From contig NC_091298.1 in the NCBI RefSeq assembly GCF_038502225.1, forward strand, positions 44,094,663 through 44,158,662: DNA of 64,000 nt, written 5' to 3'. The notes under the pieces are model-generated. The model had not been told where the DNA came from. It saw nothing but the letters and a program-made list of their open reading frames with translations, and ran no database searches. Below are positions 30,501-42,819 of the stretch, in pieces. Within the stretch, counting starts at the first letter, position 1. Every line of letters starts with the position of its first letter. This stretch comes from Cherax quadricarinatus. Lineage: Eukaryota; Arthropoda; Malacostraca; Decapoda; Parastacidae. The position numbers were made by a program, and so were the translations under genes.

Positions 30501-33500
30501 TAGGAGTTGAGGTGTGTGTTGAACTGTGAAGTGTTGGTCAGGATGTAAGGTTAACTAGGGGGTGAGGTGTGTGTTGAACTGTGAAGTGTTGGTCAGGATG
30601 TAAGGTTAACTAGGAGTTGAGGTGTGTGTTGAACTGTGAAGTGTTGGTCAGGATGTAAGGTTAACTAGGGGGTGAGGTGTGTGTTGAACTGTGAAGTGTT
30701 GGTCAGGATGTAAGGTTAACTAGGGGGTGAGGTGTGTGTTGAACTGTGAAGTGTTGGTCAGGATGTAAGGTTAACTAGGAGTTGAGGTGTGTGTTGAACT
30801 GTGAAGTGTTGGTCAGGATGTAAGGTTAACTAGGAGTTGAGGTGTGTGTTGAACTGTGAAGTGTTGGTCAGGATGTAAGGTTAACTAGGAGGTGAGGTGT
30901 GTGTTGAACTGTGAAGTGTTGGTCAGGATGTAAGGTTAACTAGGAGTTGAGGTGTGTGTTGAACTGTGAAGTGTTGGTCAGGATGTAAGGTTAACTAGGA
31001 GTTGAGGTGTGTGTTGAACTGTGAAGTGTTGGTCAGGATGTAAGGTTAACTAGGAGTTGAGGTGTGTGTTGAACTGTGAAGTGTTGGTCAGGATGTAAGG
31101 TTAACTAGGAGTTGAGGTGTGTGTTGAACTGTGAAGTGTTGGTCAGGATGTAAGGTTAACTAGGAGTTGAGGTGTGTGTTGAACTGTGAAGTGTTGGTCA
31201 GGATGTAAGGTTAACTAGGTAAGGTTAACTTGAGGTGTGTGTTGAACTGTGAAGTGTTGGTCAGGATGTAAGGTTAACTAGGAGTTGAGGTGTGTGTTGA
31301 ACTGTGAAGTGTTGGTCAGGATGTAAGGTTAACTAGGAGTTGAGGTGTGTGTTGAACTGTGAAGTGTTGGTCAGGATGTAAGGTTAACTAGGAGTTGAGG
31401 TGTGTGTTGAACTGTGAAGTGTTGGTCAGGATGTAAGGTTAACTAGGAGTTGAGGTGTGTGTTGAACTGTGAAGTGTTGGTCAGGATGTAAGGTTAACTA
31501 GGAGTTGAGGTGTGTGTTGAACTGTGAAGTGTTGGTCAGGATGTAAGGTTAACTAGGAGTTGAGGTGTGTGTTGAACTGTGAAGTGTTGGTCAGGATGTA
31601 AGGTTAACTAGGAGTTGAGGTGTGTGTTGAACTGTGAAGTGTTGGTCAGGATGTAAGGTTAACTAGGAGTTGAGGTGTGTGTTGAACTGTGAAGTGTTGG
31701 TCAGGATGTAAGGTTAACTAGGAGTTGAGGTGTGTGTTGAACTGTGAAGTGTTGGTCAGGATGTAAGGTTAACTAGGAGTTGAGGTGTGTGTTGAACTGT
31801 GAAGTGTTGGTCAGGATGTAAGGTTAACTAGGAGTTGAGGTGTGTGTTGAACTGTGAAGTGTTGGTCAGGATGTAAGGTTAACTAGGAGTTGAGGTGTGT
31901 GTTGAACTGTGAAGTGTTGGTCAGGATGTAAGGTTAACTAGGAGTTGAGGTGTGTGTTGAACTGTGAAGTGTTGGTCAGGATGTAAGGTTAACTAGGAGT
32001 TGAGGTGTGTGTTGAACTGTGAAGTGTTGGTCAGGATGTAAGGTTAACTAGGAGTTGAGGTGTGTGTTGAACTGTGAAGTGTTGGTCAGGATGTAAGGTT
32101 AACTAGGAGTTGAGGTGTGTGTTGAACTGTGAAGTGTTGGTCAGGATGTAAGGTTAACTAGGAGTTGAGGTGTGTGTTGAACTGTGAAGTGTTGGTCAGG
32201 ATGTAAGGTTAACTAGGAGTTGAGGTGTGTGTTGAACTGTGAAGTGTTGGTCAGGATGTAAGGTTAACTAGGAGTTGAGGTGTGTGTTGAACTGTGAAGT
32301 GTTGGTCAGGATGTAAGGTTAACTAGGAGTTGAGGTGTGTGTTGAACTGTGAAGTGTTGGTCAGGATGTAAGGTTAACTAGGAGTTGAGGTGTGTGTTGA
32401 ACTGTGAAGTGTTGGTCAGGATGTAAGGTTAACTAGGAGTTGAGGTGTGTGTTGAACTGTGAAGTGTTGGTCAGGATGTAAGGTTAACTAGGAGTTGAGG
32501 TGTGTGTTGAACTGTGAAGTGTTGGTCAGGATGTAAGGTTAACTAGGAGTTGAGGTGTGTGTTGAACTGTGAAGTGTTGGTCAGGATGTAAGGTTAACTA
32601 GGAGTTGAGGTGTGTGTTGAACTGTGAAGTGTTGGTCAGGATGTAAGGTTAACTAGGAGTTGAGGTGTGTGTTGAACTGTGAAGTGTTGGTCAGGATGTA
32701 AGGTTAACTAGGAGTTGAGGTGTGTGTTGAACTGTGAAGTGTTGGTCAGGATGTAAGGTTAACTAGGAGTTGAGGTGTGTGTTGAACTGTGAAGTGTTGG
32801 TCAGGATGTAAGGTTAACTAGGAGTTGAGGTGTGTGTTGAACTGTGAAGTGTTGGTCAGGATGTAAGGTTAACTAGGAGTTGAGGTGTGTGTTGAACTGT
32901 GAAGTGTTGGTCAGGATGTAAGGTTAACTAGGAGTTGAGGTGTGTGTTGAACTGTGAAGTGTTGGTCAGGATGTAAGGTTAACTAGGAGTTGAGGTGTGT
33001 GTTGAACTGTGAAGTGTTGGTCAGGATGTAAGGTTAACTAGGAGTTGAGGTGTGTGTTGAACTGTGAAGTGTTGGTCAGGATGTAAGGTTAACTAGGAGT
33101 TGAGGTGTGTGTTGAACTGTGAAGTGTTGGTCAGGATGTAAGGTTAACTAGGAGTTGAGGTGTGTGTTGAACTGTGAAGTGTTGGTCAGGATGTAAGGTT
33201 AACTAGGAGTTGAGGTGTGTGTTGAACTGTGAAGTGTTGGTCAGGATGTAAGGTTAACTAGGAGTTGAGGTGTGTGTTGAACTGTGAAGTGTTGGTCAGG
33301 ATGTAAGGTTAACTAGGAGTTGAGGTGTGTGTTGAACTGTGAAGTGTTGGTCAGGATGTAAGGTTAACTAGGAGTTGAGGTGTGTGTTGAACTGTGAAGT
33401 GTTGGTCAGGATGTAAGGTTAACTAGGAGTTGAGGTGTGTGTTGAACTGTGAAGTGTTGGTCAGGATGTAAGGTTAACTAGGAGTTGAGGTGTGTGTTGA

Positions 33501-36500
33501 ACTGTGAAGTGTTGGTCAGGATGTAAGGTTAACTAGGGGGTGAGGTGTGTGTTGAACTGTGAAGTGTTGGTCAGGATGTAAGGTTAACTAGGAGTTGAGG
33601 TGTGTGTTGAACTGTGAAGTGTTGGTCAGGATGTAAGGTTAACTAGGAGTTGAGGTGTGTGTTGAACTGTGAAGTGTTGGTCAGGATGTAAGGTTAACTA
33701 GGAGTTGAGGTGTGTGTTGAACTGTGAAGTGTTGGTCAGGATGTAAGGTTAACTAGGAGTTGAGGTGTGTGTTGAACTGTGAAGTGTTGGTCAGGATGTA
33801 AGGTTAACTAGGAGTTGAGGTGTGTGTTGAACTGTGAAGTGTTGGTCAGGATGTAAGGTTAACTAGGAGTTGAGGTGTGTGTTGAACTGTGAAGTGTTGG
33901 TCAGGATGTAAGGTTAACTAGGAGTTGAGGTGTGTGTTGAACTGTGAAGTGTTGGTCAGGATGTAAGGTTAACTAGGAGTTGAGGTGTGTGTTGAACTGT
34001 GAAGTGTTGGTCAGGATGTAAGGTTAACTAGGAGTTGAGGTGTGTGTTGAACTGTGAAGTGTTGGTCAGGATGTAAGGTTAACTAGGAGTTGAGGTGTGT
34101 GTTGAACTGTGAAGTGTTGGTCAGGATGTAAGGTTAACTAGGAGTTGAGGTGTGTGTTGAACTGTGAAGTGTTGGTCAGGATGTAAGGTTAACTAGGAGT
34201 TGAGGTGTGTGTTGAACTGTGAAGTGTTGGTCAGGATGTAAGGTTAACTAGGAGTTGAGGTGTGTGTTGAACTGTGAAGTGTTGGTCAGGATGTAAGGTT
34301 AACTAGGAGTTGAGGTGTGTGTTGAACTGTGAAGTGTTGGTCAGGATGTAAGGTTAACTAGGAGTTGAGGTGTGTGTTGAACTGTGAAGTGTTGGTCAGG
34401 ATGTAAGGTTAACTAGGAGTTGAGGTGTGTGTTGAACTGTGAAGTGTTGGTCAGGATGTAAGGTTAACTAGGAGTTGAGGTGTGTGTTGAACTGTGAAGT
34501 GTTGGTCAGGATGTAAGGTTAACTAGGAGTTGAGGTGTGTGTTGAACTGTGAAGTGTTGGTCAGGATGTAAGGTTAACTAGGAGTTGAGGTGTGTGTTGA
34601 ACTGTGAAGTGTTGGTCAGGATGTAAGGTTAACTAGGAGTTGAGGTGTGTGTTGAACTGTGAAGTGTTGGTCAGGATGTAAGGTTAACTAGGAGTTGAGG
34701 TGTGTGTTGAACTGTGAAGTGTTGGTCAGGATGTAAGGTTAACTAGGAGTTGAGGTGTGTGTTGAACTGTGAAGTGTTGGTCTGGATGTAAGGTTAACTA
34801 GGAGTTGAGGTGTGTGTTGAACTGTGAAGTGTTGGTCAGGATGTAAGGTTAACTAGGAGTTGAGGTGTGTGTTGAACTGTGAAGTGTTGGTCAGGATGTA
34901 AGGTTAACTAGGAGTTGAGGTGTGTGTTGAACTGTGAAGTGTTGGTCTGGATGTAAGGTTAACTAGGCAGTGAGGTGTGTGTTGAACTGTGAAGTATTGG
35001 TCAGGATGTAAGGTTAACTAGGAGTTGAGGTGTGTGTTGAACTGTGAAGTGTTGGTCAGGATGTAAGGTTAACTAGGAGTTGAGGTGTGTGTTGAACTGT
35101 GAAGTGTTGGTCAGGATGTAAGGTTAACTAGGAGTTGAGGTGTGTGTTGAACTGTGAAGTGTTGGTCAGGATGTAAGGTTAACTAGGAGTTGAGGTGTGT
35201 GTTGAACTGTGAAGTGTTGGTCAGGATGTAAGGTTAACTAGGGGTGAGGTGTGTGTTGAACTGTGAAGTGTTGGTCAGGATGTAAGGTTAACTAGGAGTT
35301 GAGGTGTGTGTTGAACTGTGAAGTGTTGGTCAGGATGTAAGGTTAACTAGGAGTTGAGGTGTGTGTTGAACTGTGAAGTGTTGGTCAGGATGTAAGGTTA
35401 ACTAGGAGTTGAGGTGTGTGTTGAACTGTGAAGTGTTGGTCAGGATGTAAGGTTAACTAGGAGTTGAGGTGTGTGTTGAACTGTGAAGTGTTGGTCAGGA
35501 TGTAAGGTTAACTAGGAGTTGAGGTGTGTGTTGAACTGTGAAGTGTTGGTCAGGATGTAAGGTTAACTAGGAGTTGAGGTGTGTGTTGAACTGTGAAGTG
35601 TTGGTCAGGATGTAAGGTTAACTAGGAGTTGAGGTGTGTGTTGAACTGTGAAGTGTTGGTCAGGATGTAAGGTTAACTAGGAGTTGAGGTGTGTGTTGAA
35701 CTGTGAAGTGTTGGTCAGGATGTAAGGTTAACTAGGAGTTGAGGTGTGTGTTGAACTGTGAAGTGTTGGTCAGGATGTAAGGTTAACTAGGAGTTGAGGT
35801 GTGTGTTGAACTGTGAAGTGTTGGTCAGGATGTAAGGTTAACTAGGAGTTGAGGTGTGTGTTGAACTGTGAAGTGTTGGTCAGGATGTAAGGTTAACTAG
35901 GAGTTGAGGTGTGTGTTGAACTGTGAAGTGTTGGTCAGGATGTAAGGTTAACTAGGAGTTGAGGTGTGTGTTGAACTGTGAAGTGTTGGTCAGGATGTAA
36001 GGTTAACTAGGAGTTGAGGTGTGTGTTGAACTGTGAAGTGTTGGTCAGGATGTAAGGTTAACTAGGAGTTGAGGTGTGTGTTGAACTGTGAAGTGTTGGT
36101 CAGGATGTAAGGTTAACTAGGAGTTGAGGTGTGTGTTGAACTGTGAAGTGTTGGTCAGGATGTAAGGTTAACTAGGAGTTGAGGTGTGTGTTGAACTGTG
36201 AAGTGTTGGTCAGGATGTAAGGTTAACTAGGAGTTGAGGTGTGTGTTGAACTGTGAAGTGTTGGTCAGGATGTAAGGTTAACTAGGAGTTGAGGTGTGTG
36301 TTGAACTGTGAAGTGTTGGTCAGGATGTAAGGTTAACTAGGAGTTGAGGTGTGTGTTGAACTGTGAAGTGTTGGTCAGGATGTAAGGTTAACTAGGAGTT
36401 GAGGTGTGTGTTGAACTGTGAAGTGTTGGTCAGGATGTAAGGTTAACTAGGAGTTGAGGTGTGTGTTGAACTGTGAAGTGTTGGTCAGGATGTAAGGTTA

Positions 36501-39290
36501 ACTAGGAGTTGAGGTGTGTGTTGAACTGTGAAGTGTTGGTCAGGATGTAAGGTTAACTAGGGGGTGAGGTGTGTGTTGAACTGTGAAGTGTTGGTCAGGA
36601 TGTAAGGTTAACTAGGAGTTGAGGTGTGTGTTGAACTGTGAAGTGTTGGTCAGGATGTAAGGTTAACTAGGAGTTGAGGTGTGTGTTGAACTGTGAAGTG
36701 TTGGTCAGGATGTAAGGTTAACTAGGAGTTGAGGTGTGTGTTGAACTGTGAAGTGTTGGTCAGGATGTAAGGTTAACTAGGAGTTGAGGTGTGTGTTGAA
36801 CTGTGAAGTGTTGGTCAGGATGTAAGGTTAACTAGGAGTTGAGGTGTGTGTTGAACTGTGAAGTGTTGGTCAGGATGTAAGGTTAACTAGGAGTTGAGGT
36901 GTGTGTTGAACTGTGAAGTGTTGGTCAGGATGTAAGGTTAACTAGGAGTTGAGGTGTGTGTTGAACTGTGAAGTGTTGGTCAGGATGTAAGGTTAACTAG
37001 GAGTTGAGGTGTGTGTTGAACTGTGAAGTGTTGGTCAGGATGTAAGGTTAACTAGGAGTTGAGGTGTGTGTTGAACTGTGAAGTGTTGGTCAGGATGTAA
37101 GGTTAACTAGGAGTTGAGGTGTGTGTTGAACTGTGAAGTGTTGGTCAGGATGTAAGGTTAACTAGGAGTTGAGGTGTGTGTTGAACTGTGAAGTGTTGGT
37201 CTGGATGTAAGGTTAACTAGGAGTTGAGGTGTGTGTTGAACTGTGAAGTGTTGGTCAGGATGTAAGGTTAACTAGGAGTTGAGGTGTGTGTTGAACTGTG
37301 AAGTGTTGGTCAGGATGTAAGGTTAACTAGGAGTTGAGGTGTGTGTTGAACTGTGAAGTGTTGGTCAGGATGTAAGGTTAACTAGGAGTTGAGGTGTGTG
37401 TTGAACTGTGAAGTGTTGGTCAGGATGTAAGGTTAACTAGGAGTTGAGGTGTGTGTTGAACTGTGAAGTGTTGGTCAGGATGTAAGGTTAACTAGGAGTT
37501 GAGGTGTGTGTTGAACTGTGAAGTGTTGGTCAGGATGTAAGGTTAACTAGGAGTTGAGGTGTGTGTTGAACTGTGAAGTGTTGGTCAGGATGTAAGGTTA
37601 ACTAGGAGTTGAGGTGTGTGTTGAACTGTGAAGTGTTGGTCAGGATGTAAGGTTAACTAGGAGTTGAGGTGTGTGTTGAACTGTGAAGTGTTGGTCAGGA
37701 TGTAAGGTTAACTAGGAGTTGAGGTGTGTGTTGAACTGTGAAGTGTTGGTCAGGATGTAAGGTTAACTAGGAGTTGAGGTGTGTGTTGAACTGTGAAGTG
37801 TTGGTCAGGATGTAAGGTTAACTAGGAGTTGAGGTGTGTGTTGAACTGTGAAGTGTTGGTCAGGATGTAAGGTTAACTAGGAGTTGAGGTGTGTGTTGAA
37901 CTGTGAAGTGTTGGTCAGGATGTAAGGTTAACTAGGAGTTGAGGTGTGTGTTGAACTGTGAAGTGTTGGTCAGGATGTAAGGATGTAAGGTTAACTAGGT
38001 AAGGTTAACTAGGCAGTGAGGTGTGTGTTGAACTGTGAAGTATTGGTCAGGATGTAAGGTTAACTAGGAGTTGAGGTGTGTGTTGAACTGTGAAGTGTTG
38101 GTCAGGATGTAAGGTTAACTAGGAGTTGAGGTGTGTGTTGAACTGTGAAGTGTTGGTCATGATGTAAGGTTAACTAGGAGTTGAGGTGTGTGTTGAACTG
38201 TGAAGTGTTGGTCTGGATGTAAGGTTAACTAGTTGAGGTTGAACTGTGAAGTGTTGGTCAGGATGTAAGGTTAACTAGGCGTGAGGTGTGTGTTGAACTG
38301 TGAAGTGTTGGTCAGGATGTAAGGTTAACTAGGAGTTGAGGTGTGTGTTGAACTGTGAAGTGTTGGTCAGGATGTAAGGTTAACTAGGAGTTGAGGTGTG
38401 TGTTGAACTGTGAAGTGTTGGTCAGGATGTAAGGTTAACTAGGAGTTGAGGTGTGTGTTGAACTGTGAAGTGTTGGTCAGGATGTAAGGTTAACTAGGAG
38501 TTGAGGTGTGTGTTGAACTGTGAAGTGTTGGTCAGGATGTAAGGTTAACTAGGAGTTGAGGTGTGTGTTGAACTGTGAAGTGTTGGTCAGGATGTAAGGT
38601 TAACTAGGAGTTGAGGTGTGTGTTGAACTGTGAAGTGTTGGTCAGGATGTAAGGTTAACTAGGAGTTGAGGTGTGGGTTGAACTGTGAAGTGTTGGTCAG
38701 GATGTAAGGTTAACTAGGCGTGAGGTGTGGGTTGAACTGTGAAGTGTTGGTCAGGATGTAAGGTTAACTAGGAGTTGAGGTGTGGGTTGAACTGTGAAGT
38801 GTTGGTCAGGATGTAAGGTTAACTAGGAGTTGAGGTGTGTGTTGAACTGTGAAGTGTTGGTCAGGATGTAAGGTTAACTAGGAGTTGAGGTGTGTGTTGA
38901 ACTGTGAAGTGTTGGTCAGGATGTAAGGTTAACTAGGAGTTGAGGTGTGTGTTGAACTGTGAAGTGTTGGTCATGATGTAAGGTTAACTAGGAGTTGAGG
39001 TGTGTGTTGAACTGTGAAGTGTTGGTCTGGATGTAAGGTTAACTAGGAGTTGAGGTGTGTGTTGAACTGTGAAGTGTTGGTCATGATGTAAGGTTAACTA
39101 GGAGTTGAGGTGTGTGTTGAACTGTGAAGTGTTGGTCAGGATGTAAGGTTAACTAGGAGTTGAGGTGTGGGTTGAACTGTGAAGTGTTGGTCAGGATGTA
39201 AGGTTAACTAGGAGTTGAGGTGTGGGTTGAACTGTGAAGTGTTGGTCAGGATGTAAGGTTAACTAGGAGTTGAGGTGTGGGTTGAACTGC
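27501..39290. repeat. 55-bp satellite, about 214 near-identical copies
   Basis: Unit GAACTGTGAAGTGTTGGTCA, GGATGTAAGGTTAACTAGGA, GTTGAGGTGTGTGTT (55 bp). A variable site reads AGGAGTTGAG, AGGGGGTGAG or AGGCGGTGAG: types are mixed at 27.5-30.9 kb and almost uniform (AGGAGTTGAG) at 31-38 kb. Rare variants (tcTgg, GAAGTATTGG, ggcAgtg, tGGGttg) cluster at 34.8-35.0 and 38.0-39.3 kb. Irregular junctions occur at about 31215-31231 and 37981-38011. No open frame of note. The last unit runs into unique sequence at about 39290. Confidence 0.97.
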
Positions 39291-39478
39291 AGGTGAAAAC
39301 TGCTAGTGAACTACAGGTGAAGGAGTGATTTACCAATAATGGTAAAAAATAAAAAGCCATATAAAATTAGGAAAAAACACGACCCATAATAAACCAAAGA
39401 AACAATAATATAAATAATAATATAAATTATAGCAAAAGAGTCGATATTGGAATATCAGGCACAATACCGTCCAAAGTC
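39291..39478. other. AT-rich flank of the satellite
   Basis: Unique AT-rich sequence without a recognised gene. The last 50 bp (GATATTGG...CAATACCGTCC) lead into the hammerhead-like repeat. Confidence 0.5.
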
Positions 39479-39562
39479 ACACTGACTTTGTCAATGGTCC
39501 AAGTCGGACCGAAACGTCGTCGTAAACTTCTCTCTTTTATGTGCGGGTTATTTGTGTAGGAT
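39479..39562 (+). repeat. Dispersed repeat with hammerhead-like core, class 2, copy 2
   Basis: About 75 bp almost identical to 425-500. Stem II GGTCC (39496-39500) pairs with GGACC (39506-39510), followed by GAAACGTCGTC (39511-39521). The left core box is degraded in the same way as in copy 1 (GTCAATG), so both copies may descend from one already-defective source. Confidence 0.6.
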
Positions 39563-40028
39563 TAATTAATGAGTCAGTGGGAAGGTGGACATCATCAGCA
39601 GTAGTGATAACTACTATTATATGTTTTTATTCATTAAATAATTCCACCATTATACCTCCTACAATATCCCTTGGAAAAGATACATAAACAAAATAAATCA
39701 AAAACTTTCTACTGGTGATCAGTGAAGGTATCGATACTTTCTTGAAACCAAAAATGGAAGACGGGAAATTATTTTTGAGTTTTACCTGGTGATCTTAACA
39801 CCAGGGGTAGATATGTCCATGTTACCAGTAAACATTTATGTCTCTCCCTGTCAGGTGTTGTCCTGTAAATATACTCATGTCACCAGTTAACATTTGCGAT
39901 ACTTCAATACTTCACAGGTATTATTGATATTCAACTTTGACATTTATCCTGGCCTCTTTACATATATATACATATTTACTTACTTTTATCTCAAGTTTCC
40001 CTGCCTCTGACAGTGATCAAATATCAGT
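39563..40028. other. Unannotated non-coding stretch
   Basis: AT-rich, no gene recognised. GTCAGGTG and CACCAG words recur but without a clear repeat. Confidence 0.5.
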
Positions 40029-40861
40029 GTTTACCTGGAGTTTACTTGGAGATAGTTCCGGGGGTCATCGCCCTCGCTGGCCGGTCTGTGACCAGGCCTC
40101 CTGGTGGATCAGAGCCTGAACAACCAGGTTGTTACTGCTGGCTGCACGCAATCCAACGTACGAGCCACAGCTCGGCTGGTCAGGTACCGACTTTAGGTGC
40201 TTGTCCAGTGTCAGCTTGAAGACAGCCAGAGGTCTATTGGTAATCCCCCTTATGTATGCTGGGAGGCAGTTGAACAGTCTCGGGCCCCTGACACTTATTG
40301 TATTGTCTCTTAACATGCTAATGACACCCCTGCTTTTCATTGGGGGGATGTCGCACCGTCTGCCAAGTCTTTTGCTTTCGTTGTGAGTGATTTTCGGGTG
40401 TAAGTTCGGTACTAGTCCCTCTAGGATTTTTCAGGTGTATATAATCATGTATCTCTCCCGTCCACGTTCCGGGGAGTACGGGTTCAGGAACTTCAAGCAC
40501 TCCCAGTAATTGAGGTGTTTTATCTCTGTTATGCGTGCCATGAAGGTTCTCTGTACATTTTCTAGGTCAGCAATTTCACCTGCCTTGAAAGGTGCTGTTA
40601 GTGTGCAGGAATATTCCAGCCTAGATAGAACAAGTGACCTGAAGAGTGTCATCATGGGCTTGGCATCCCTAGTTTTGAAGGTTCTCATTATCCATCCTGT
40701 CATTTTTCTAGCAGATGTGATTGATACAATGTTATGGTCCTTGAACTTGAGATCCTCCGACATGATTACTCCCAGGTCTTTGACGTTGGTTTTTCGCTCT
40801 ATTTCGTGGAAGGAATTTGTTTTGTACTCTGATGAAGTTTTAATTTCCTCATGTTTACCAT
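40029..40861 (-). pseudogene. LINE-B, 3' half (RT C-terminal domain and tail)
   Basis: A second non-LTR retrotransposon. The frame 40861-40065 encodes GKHEEIKTSSEYKT, KTNVKDLGVIMSEDLKF, ARKMTGWIMRTFKTRDAKPMM, LVLSRLEYSC, SPERGRERYMIIYT, then PPMKSRGVISMLRDN and VRGPRLFNCLPAYIRGI, the usual C-terminal order of this kind of RT. One in-frame TGA at 40431-40433 interrupts it, probably from a Trp codon. The 3' end is the TTTACCTGGAGTTTACTTGG block. The upstream half of the gene lies beyond an insertion, at 42820-42970. Confidence 0.88.
40850..40861. repeat. Target-site duplication, proximal copy
   Basis: CATGTTTACCAT, identical to 42820-42831. It belongs to the LINE-B GKH codon region and brackets the LINE-F insertion. 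Confidence 0.85.
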
Positions 40862-42819
40862 CGAATCGAATCGAATGGAAGAAGATGACGAGAGCTGTCG
40901 TGAGATATGAAGGAAGAAGGATAAGGAAGGATGGAAATAACTGGAAAAGGATGGGAAGGAGGGGAAGAGGAGGAATCAAGGCAAGTGGCCCAACCACTTT
41001 GGGACATGTGGTACTGAAGTACTGTAGGCGTAGATGGAGAGGCTTGAATGATGTCGTTACTTGGCTCTCTAGGAGAGGATGGCGAAGGCAGCGGCAGGAG
41101 CTGAGTGTGTCAGTAGGCAGCAAACAGGATGAATTAGTTATTCTCTTGATCCGGTTGTTAATGCTTTGAATTTTGTTCTAGAGAGTTGTGTCACACATAT
41201 GGGAGAGCTGTAGAAGAGTTCGTTGGTTTGGAGTTGGTGGATTATCTGGTTGACGGTAGGGAATGGCTTTTCGTCGGTGGTGTACGTTGCAGTGTTGTCT
41301 TGGAGATGTTGGATGAGTTCTAGGCGAGTCATTGGGCTGGGGTATTGTGTCGTGGTGAAGAACATTAGTCCTTTGTGTTTAACCCACAGTGTTCCACGTA
41401 ATCGACGTGAGTGAGGTCGAGAAGGCGGTGGTGGAGTTGAGGAAGGTGGTGTTGATGGCGGAGGTAGGGTGTTGAGTGGTGTTGAAGGTGGAATTGAAGA
41501 TTCGTTGTCATCTTCAATAGACGAATAGGAAGATGTTTCTGGTGGCAAGGCTTCTGATTGGTTGAATTCAGTGAGGTGTGGTGGCGGTGGAGGCTTCTCA
41601 TTGGACGTTGTTGGAGTGACGTCACTAGTTGGTGGTGGTGATGGAGCTTCTGCAGCAGAGGTGGTGATTAAGTCTTTGGTGAATTTGAGAATTTCTTCAG
41701 GTGGAGATGCTGGAAATGTAAATGATGGCATGTTATTTAATGCAAATAACTCGTTGATGGTAGAGTTAAAGGATCCAGGTACAGCCATGTTCTGCATGTG
41801 AGCGTATAGTAGACAATAGTGGATCTTCGTTACGTCACATGTTGGAGTGATGGTGGTGGTGATGGAGGCGGGTTGAGTAGATGCTTGAAGTAATTTTGTA
41901 GTGTCTGCTTATAACTTTGCAATTGCGGCATACGTTGGTGTGTTGTTAGTAGGTTTTTTCTTTGCTGCATTTTGTGTTTTCTTCATAATATCCTTTCTAG
42001 TAGGACATTTTGCTGCCAGTGTATGGTGATCATTACTTTTGCAGTTTAAACACGCTGGTTGTGTTGGAGCAGCAGCGGTACAGGAACTGAAGGTGTCCCT
42101 CACTACCACATGTAGTGCAGAACTTCTTTTCTTGGTGGTGTGAAGATAAGAATATCAGTTCCAGCAATGTTGGATGTAGTGGTATCTCTCAGCTTCTATG
42201 TAGGTGGGACTGATGTAGTAGTAGTATACAGCCAGACCTTCGTTCAGAGCAGTGGCAGCCATGTTCACGTCGGTAAAGGTGACCTTGAGCATAGACGATG
42301 CATTCGGGATTTTGGTAATACTGTCAACAGTAGCCCAAGTATTTTGAGTTTCAATAGATGACTTAAGTTCAGCAATTGGTTGGGAAGTCAGAATCTTATC
42401 CAGTTTTTTCAGTAATACTGATTTTCTTGCCCTGAGGGCAAGAGAAGATGTAACAGTAAACCCTTGAGCAGTAAGAGTAGTGGTGGCTTCTGTAGTGAGT
42501 AACTTCTCTGCTTCAGCATCATCGTGACTTACAACAATGAATGCTTCTTTGAGTGACAGAATAGCATTGAATTTCACATACAATGCTCCCTGCACAACAG
42601 TTGCAAGAGCAAGCTTCTTTGAATCATCAACGGTACCACTGTTTGGCTTGATCTTTACACGATTTGCGTAGCTCATCGTGCAAGTCAAGGTAAAGACAAC
42701 GCTGGTAAAGGTTCCCCTCCCCAAAGCGGATCGTAGGGAGACTGAGTAAGTAAGGAGAGCTGCTATGACCTGCCGAGGCGAGAGTCAAAAGCAGAATCTG
42801 TGTCTGTGTCAATTCTGTC
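40862..42819 (-). mobile_element. LINE-F: ORF1-only non-LTR element inserted in LINE-B, with 12-bp TSD
   Basis: A 1958-bp insertion bounded by CATGTTTACCAT. On the minus strand it has about 143 bp of 5' UTR, one ORF1 frame of 513 codons (42676-41138), about 250 bp of 3' UTR and a terminal short repeat (ATTCG)3. There is no endonuclease or RT sequence between ORF1 and the tail. TSD, tail repeat and orientation are what target-primed reverse transcription leaves. It is either an internally deleted copy or a member of a non-autonomous ORF1-only family mobilised in trans. Confidence 0.85.
41138..42676 (-). pseudogene. LINE-F ORF1 (gag-like, zinc knuckles), two nonsense codons
   Basis: Reads as a single frame from ATG at 42676-42674 to the stop at 41138, with only TGA at 42155-42157 and TAA at 41911-41909 in it; I see no frameshift. 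The N-terminal third (MSYANRVKI...; LTSQPIAELKSSIETQNTWA; ITKIPNASSMLKVTF) resembles LINE ORF1 domains with an RRM-like role. Then a CX2CX4HX4C knuckle (CWN-stop-YSYLHTTKKR) whose second Cys is the TGA and whose fourth Cys is Arg, followed by CLNCKSNDHHTLAAKC. A Thr-rich and Pro/Ser-rich segment and a distinct C-terminal block (GTLWVKHKGLMFFTTTQYPS) complete it. Expected role: binding element RNA in the RNP. Confidence 0.82.

Noticed and set aside
25521..39290. CRISPR array
   Set aside because: Direct tandem repeat without unique spacers in a eukaryotic genome; no cas genes.
27501..39290. Telomeric or centromeric array
   Set aside because: The unit lacks TTAGG or other telomere repeats. A centromere role cannot be judged from sequence alone and I see no conserved CENP-B-type box.
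41562..41801. 79-codon plus-strand frame
   Set aside because: Shadow of LINE-F ORF1 on the opposite strand.
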